Of a stretch of 64,000 nucleotides of DNA, positions 61,133 to 64,000 are shown in pieces; position 1 is the stretch's first letter; each line of letters starts with the position of its first letter. Origin of the DNA: 54-19 sp038210655. GTDB taxonomy: Bacteria; Chloroflexota; Chloroflexia; Chloroheliales; Chloroheliaceae. The stretch is from positions 62,001-126,000 of the forward strand of contig JBBQWM010000008.1 in the NCBI GenBank assembly GCA_038210655.1, given 5' to 3'. Both the position numbers and the translations under genes were made by a program. The notes beneath the pieces are model-generated. The model ran no database searches. It saw only the letters and a list, made by a program, of their open reading frames with translations, and was not told the DNA's origin.

Positions 61133-62637
61133 TAGCTGGCCCCTCCAATAGTTACGTTATCGTTGCGGTCGATCACGACAAAGCTGTGAGCGCCACCGCT
61201 ACTTGGCACACTCTGCCCGCCCTTACCGCAGTGTCCCATCGCATCCAGATGAATCGGCCCTAGCCCACCCAGGATCGAATGCAAAGCCGCCAGCACCTTG
61301 CCGCTAAAGATAGCAGGCTGGTAGAGCGGCAAATCAGGCTTACTTAGATCATAGATCGCCACACAGTTAAAGACAAAATCGCCGTCCTTTGGGTTGACCT
61401 GCCCACCCTTGTAGCCCGCCAGATAGAGGGCCGGTTCGCCCTCTTTCAAAAAGCCGTTTTGCAGTAAGGTCTCGCGCAATTCTTCCGGCGTGACCTGCTC
61501 AAAGCGCGTTTCCAGTTTGGCCGGGTTCTGAACCGTAATCCGAATATTGGTCATACGCGGCAAGGGCAGATTGCGATAGCTCTCGATCCGCTCGGCTCCA
61601 CTGATCGGTACACCGGCCTTACCCGCCGAGAAGAGATCACCCAACCCGGCTTGTAGCACACCAGCTTTGAGGATTTCGACCGTCTGGCGGGGCATGCCGT
61701 TGGCACTGATCGGCTGGTAGGCATAGTCGCCCAGCACCGGCCCATCCGTAATCGTCACAATCGAGGCCGCGACCTTCTCGCCCAACCGCATTTTGCCATT
61801 TAGCCCCAGTATAGAGGTGTCCATCCCATCCGTCTCGCTGGCATGCCCAAAGGCTTCGTGGGCCAGCCCTTTTGCCAGAGCGTAATCTATTACCAGCTTA
61901 TAATTACCGCCTTTGATCTGGGGAGCGCTAACCAGATGTTGGGCCAATCCTGCGGCTTTTTGGGTGCGTAGTTCGAGCCGCTCCTGGAATATTTCGTCCA
62001 ACAGCACGGCGGCATCGGCCCCGCTCACGCTGGCATTGACCGTCGCGGCCTGACCACCGTTGGTCGCGGCTGCCGTCAGACCCATCCCAACTGAGGCGTG
62101 CGGAGTATCAAACATGATGTCGGTGCCATCGCTACGGACGATCCGCCAGTGCGGGTCGGACACGCCGTGCCAGCTACGTACCGAAAGATCGTTGCCATAG
62201 GCTTTCGCCCGCTCGTTGATCTCCTGCAAGGTTTTGACCTGTGCATCGTAGCTGGTCTCGTCCAAAGTCTTAAAATCGGTGGCGATTACCTGCCGCCCGT
62301 TCGACGCGATCTCGAAGGCCGCCTGATTGGTCTCGGTTCCAAAGGCCGAACCGCTTCGGGCCAACCGTGCTGCCGTCTCGACCAGATCGCGGCAACTTTC
62401 GGGCGTAACTTGATCGCTTGACACAAAGCCGGTAAAGCCCTCTTTGGTAAAGACCTGCACCCCGACCCCGACCGCATTGCCTGTATCGATCCGTTCCAGC
62501 CGCCCATTGTTGACCGTCATACTCCGGCCCTTGCTGTCCTGCACCCGCCCGATGGCATAGACATCGAGTTCTCCGGCACGTTGCAGCAGAGCCGCCACCG
62601 CATCGTTATATTTTTCCACCCGCAATTGTTTGGGCAT
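61132..62637 (-). CDS. tldD: TldD-family metalloprotease
   Basis: A 501-aa protein with the zinc motif AKGLAHEAFGHASETDGMD (HExxxH) and the later LNLPLPRMTNIRI-like segment NLPLPRMTNIRITVQN typical of TldD. It is the catalytic half of the pair with the overlapping TldE gene. No peptide precursor gene is visible next to it, so a general quality-control role is more likely. Confidence 0.9.
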   Translation of the reverse strand: MPKQLRVEKYNDAVAALLQRAGELDVYAIGRVQDSKGRSMTVNNGRLERIDTGNAVGVGVQVFTKEGFTGFVSSDQVTPESCRDLVETAARLARSGSAFGTETNQAAFEIASNGRQVIATDFKTLDETSYDAQVKTLQEINERAKAYGNDLSVRSWHGVSDPHWRIVRSDGTDIMFDTPHASVGMGLTAAATNGGQAATVNASVSGADAAVLLDEIFQERLELRTQKAAGLAQHLVSAPQIKGGNYKLVIDYALAKGLAHEAFGHASETDGMDTSILGLNGKMRLGEKVAASIVTITDGPVLGDYAYQPISANGMPRQTVEILKAGVLQAGLGDLFSAGKAGVPISGAERIESYRNLPLPRMTNIRITVQNPAKLETRFEQVTPEELRETLLQNGFLKEGEPALYLAGYKGGQVNPKDGDFVFNCVAIYDLSKPDLPLYQPAIFSGKVLAALHSILGGLGPIHLDAMGHCGKGGQSVPSSGGAHSFVVIDRNDNVTIGGAS

Positions 62638-62851
62638 GTTCTATTTCCCTCTTAACTTCTGATGAATAGTTGCAAATTCAACTCTACAAAGCTTATTATA
62701 TACGAGTTAGAAGTTTAGAGCCACCCAGGTGCAGTTGTGGATAGTTTTCTTGGAAATCGGTCATAGTAAGGTGAGACAGAAAAAGTTATAATTGGAGAAC
62801 ATAGTTGGAATTTTACCGTTTAGATTTACAAAAAGCCGAACAGGTTGGCAA

Positions 62852-63700
62852 GTGAGTGAGCCTAGTATCCCCGGTAGCCGGGCGATTTTGCGGGAGTTGG
62901 GGCTGCGACCAAGCAAAGGGTTGGGGCAGAATTTTCTGGTGGACGAGAGTGTACCGCCCAAAATCCTGGCGGCTGCTGCTATCGGGCCGGAAGATGCCGT
63001 AATCGAGATCGGGCCGGGGGTCGGCGTGCTGACCTTGCGACTGGCCCCGGTCGTTCGCAAACTGACGGCGGTCGAATTGGACGCGCGGCTGTATCCCTAT
63101 CTACACGAGGCACTGTCGTCCTATCATGGCGCTCGACTGGTTGAGGGCGACGCGCTCAATTTTGCACCTGCCGAGCTTGAGCCGGAACCCTATAAGTTAG
63201 TCGCCAATATACCCTACTATATTACGTCGGCGATTTTGCGTCATTTTTTGGAAAACGAGCATCGCCCCACCCGGATCGTGCTAATGGTGCAAAAGGAAGT
63301 CGCCCAGCGGATCGTGGCCCAACCGCCCGACATGAGCTTGCTGGCGGTTAGCGTCCAATTCTACGGTCGTCCGAAAATTTGGAGCTATGTGCCAGCCGGA
63401 GCCTTCTTTCCGCCACCCAAAGTCGATTCGGCGATCTTGCTGATCGAGACTTACCCGCCGCAAGAGCGGCCCTGCCCCGACGTGGACGAACGGCGGTTCT
63501 TTGAGATTGTACGGGCCGGGTTCGGGCAAAAGCGCAAACAACTAGCAAACTCGCTAACCGCCGGCTTCTCTCCCACTATCGAAAAAAGCCAGGTGCAAAC
63601 CGCCCTGAGCGAGGCCGGTATCGATGGCTCTCGCCGGGCCGAAACGCTCTCGCTACCCGAATGGGCCAAACTTTATGAAAGGATGAAGAACGAGGGATGA
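62852..63700 (+). CDS. rsmA: 16S rRNA dimethyladenosine transferase
   Basis: A 282-aa RsmA/KsgA enzyme that dimethylates two adenosines near the 3' end of 16S rRNA. KGLGQNFLVDESVPPKIL is the family start, VIEIGPGVGVLTLRLA binds SAM, and LVANIPYYITSAIL holds the NIPY catalytic motif. I start at GTG 62852, which gives the normal length; a TTG at 62792 would add 20 atypical residues. Confidence 0.93.
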   Translation: MSEPSIPGSRAILRELGLRPSKGLGQNFLVDESVPPKILAAAAIGPEDAVIEIGPGVGVLTLRLAPVVRKLTAVELDARLYPYLHEALSSYHGARLVEGDALNFAPAELEPEPYKLVANIPYYITSAILRHFLENEHRPTRIVLMVQKEVAQRIVAQPPDMSLLAVSVQFYGRPKIWSYVPAGAFFPPPKVDSAILLIETYPPQERPCPDVDERRFFEIVRAGFGQKRKQLANSLTAGFSPTIEKSQVQTALSEAGIDGSRRAETLSLPEWAKLYERMKNEG

Positions 63701-63803
63701 AGAAATGCAGAATTCAGAATTTTAATCTTTTGCATTCTGCACCTACAATCGTAAATTGTAAATCGTAAATCCCTTTCATCCCTCATCCTTCATCCCTCAT
63801 CCC

Positions 63804-64000
63804 TTATTTGGCTCCACTGAGGATGACCAGGACGTTCTCGCCCTGGGCGGTAGGGAATTTGGCGGAAGCGGCGTTGCCGGGGGTTAGTACCAGCGAGGTA
63901 AGTTTGCCGCCCTTTTCGTAGATCAAGGTCCAACCACCGGGAGTCTGTTGTTGGCGGGCGACCTCGGCTACTTTATCTTTCTGATCGGCCCAGCCCTTAT
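63804..64000 (-). CDS. Unknown protein, C-terminal part
   Basis: The last 65 or so codons of a minus-strand gene whose start is beyond the window. The product ends TAQGENVLVILSGAK, preceded by VARQQQTPGGWTLIYEKGGK. No family is recognised. Between it and rsmA (63701-63803) lie CATTCTG, ATCGTAAAT and CATCCCTCAT word repeats. Confidence 0.55.
   Translation of the reverse strand, partial: KGWADQKDKVAEVARQQQTPGGWTLIYEKGGKLTSLVLTPGNAASAKFPTAQGENVLVILSGAK

Noticed and set aside
1..64000. tRNA, rRNA or classical riboswitch genes
   Set aside because: I recognised no conserved tRNA arms, rRNA segments or riboswitch cores. A covariance-model search could still find a divergent one.

Overview
This is a bacterial chromosome segment of intermediate GC with housekeeping genes on both strands. 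The gene mix suggests Chloroflexota: a fused-alpha 2-oxoacid:ferredoxin oxidoreductase, MurJ, TypA, a TldD/TldE pair, a bacterial HerA/NurA-like pair, a sigma-like/HTH/ImmA trio and a transposase remnant of a kind I associate with Ktedonobacter-like genomes. This placement is inference; I see no rRNA or tRNA gene to anchor it.

Layout. 1-6.1 kb: end of a 2TM protein, an MDR oxidoreductase, a cytochrome P450, a short UvrA-like ATPase and a VOC protein. 6.2-10 kb: repeat-rich, with two decayed genes (an HxlR/SCP2 regulator broken by a 16-bp tandem duplication and a frameshifted substrate-binding lipoprotein) and a chemoreceptor-like protein. 10.3-31.4 kb: mostly core metabolism and cell envelope (glpD, PPK2, M20 hydrolase, hydrolases, murJ, pyruvate kinase, argG, typA, a glutamine synthetase-like enzyme). 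31.5-32.5 kb: a small AT-rich pair resembling an antitoxin and a PIN toxin, the latter frameshifted. 32.5-38 kb: korA/korB, a GntR regulator and an MFS exporter. 38.2-38.7 kb: a transposase remnant next to a perfect 30-bp palindrome.

38.9-56.5 kb is a defence region read on the + strand: sigma-like protein, HTH protein, ImmA-like peptidase, NurA-like protein, HerA-like ATPase, then a complete type I CRISPR-Cas system (cas3 with C-terminal HD, a small HTH protein, cas8-cas7-cas5-cas6, a terminator, cas1-cas2-cas4, leader, and an array of 28 repeats and 27 spacers). The most interesting signal lies between cas3 and the small HTH gene. There, two degenerate CRISPR repeats in inverted orientation flank a 42-nt pseudo-spacer. 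Its first 15 nt, counted from the repeat edge, match (one G:T wobble) a site 50 bp away that overlaps the predicted promoter of the unit itself, next to a CCC PAM-like triplet. This is the architecture of CreA/CreR-type crRNA-like regulatory RNAs, in which Cascade represses a host promoter.

The intergenic regions hold several families of small non-autonomous elements. Two families show apparent 8-bp target duplications, and a third is flanked by 10-bp direct repeats; dyad REP-like repeats also recur. 56.7-64 kb returns to housekeeping: a membrane alpha/beta hydrolase with a divergent TetR regulator, tldE/tldD, rsmA and the end of an unknown gene.
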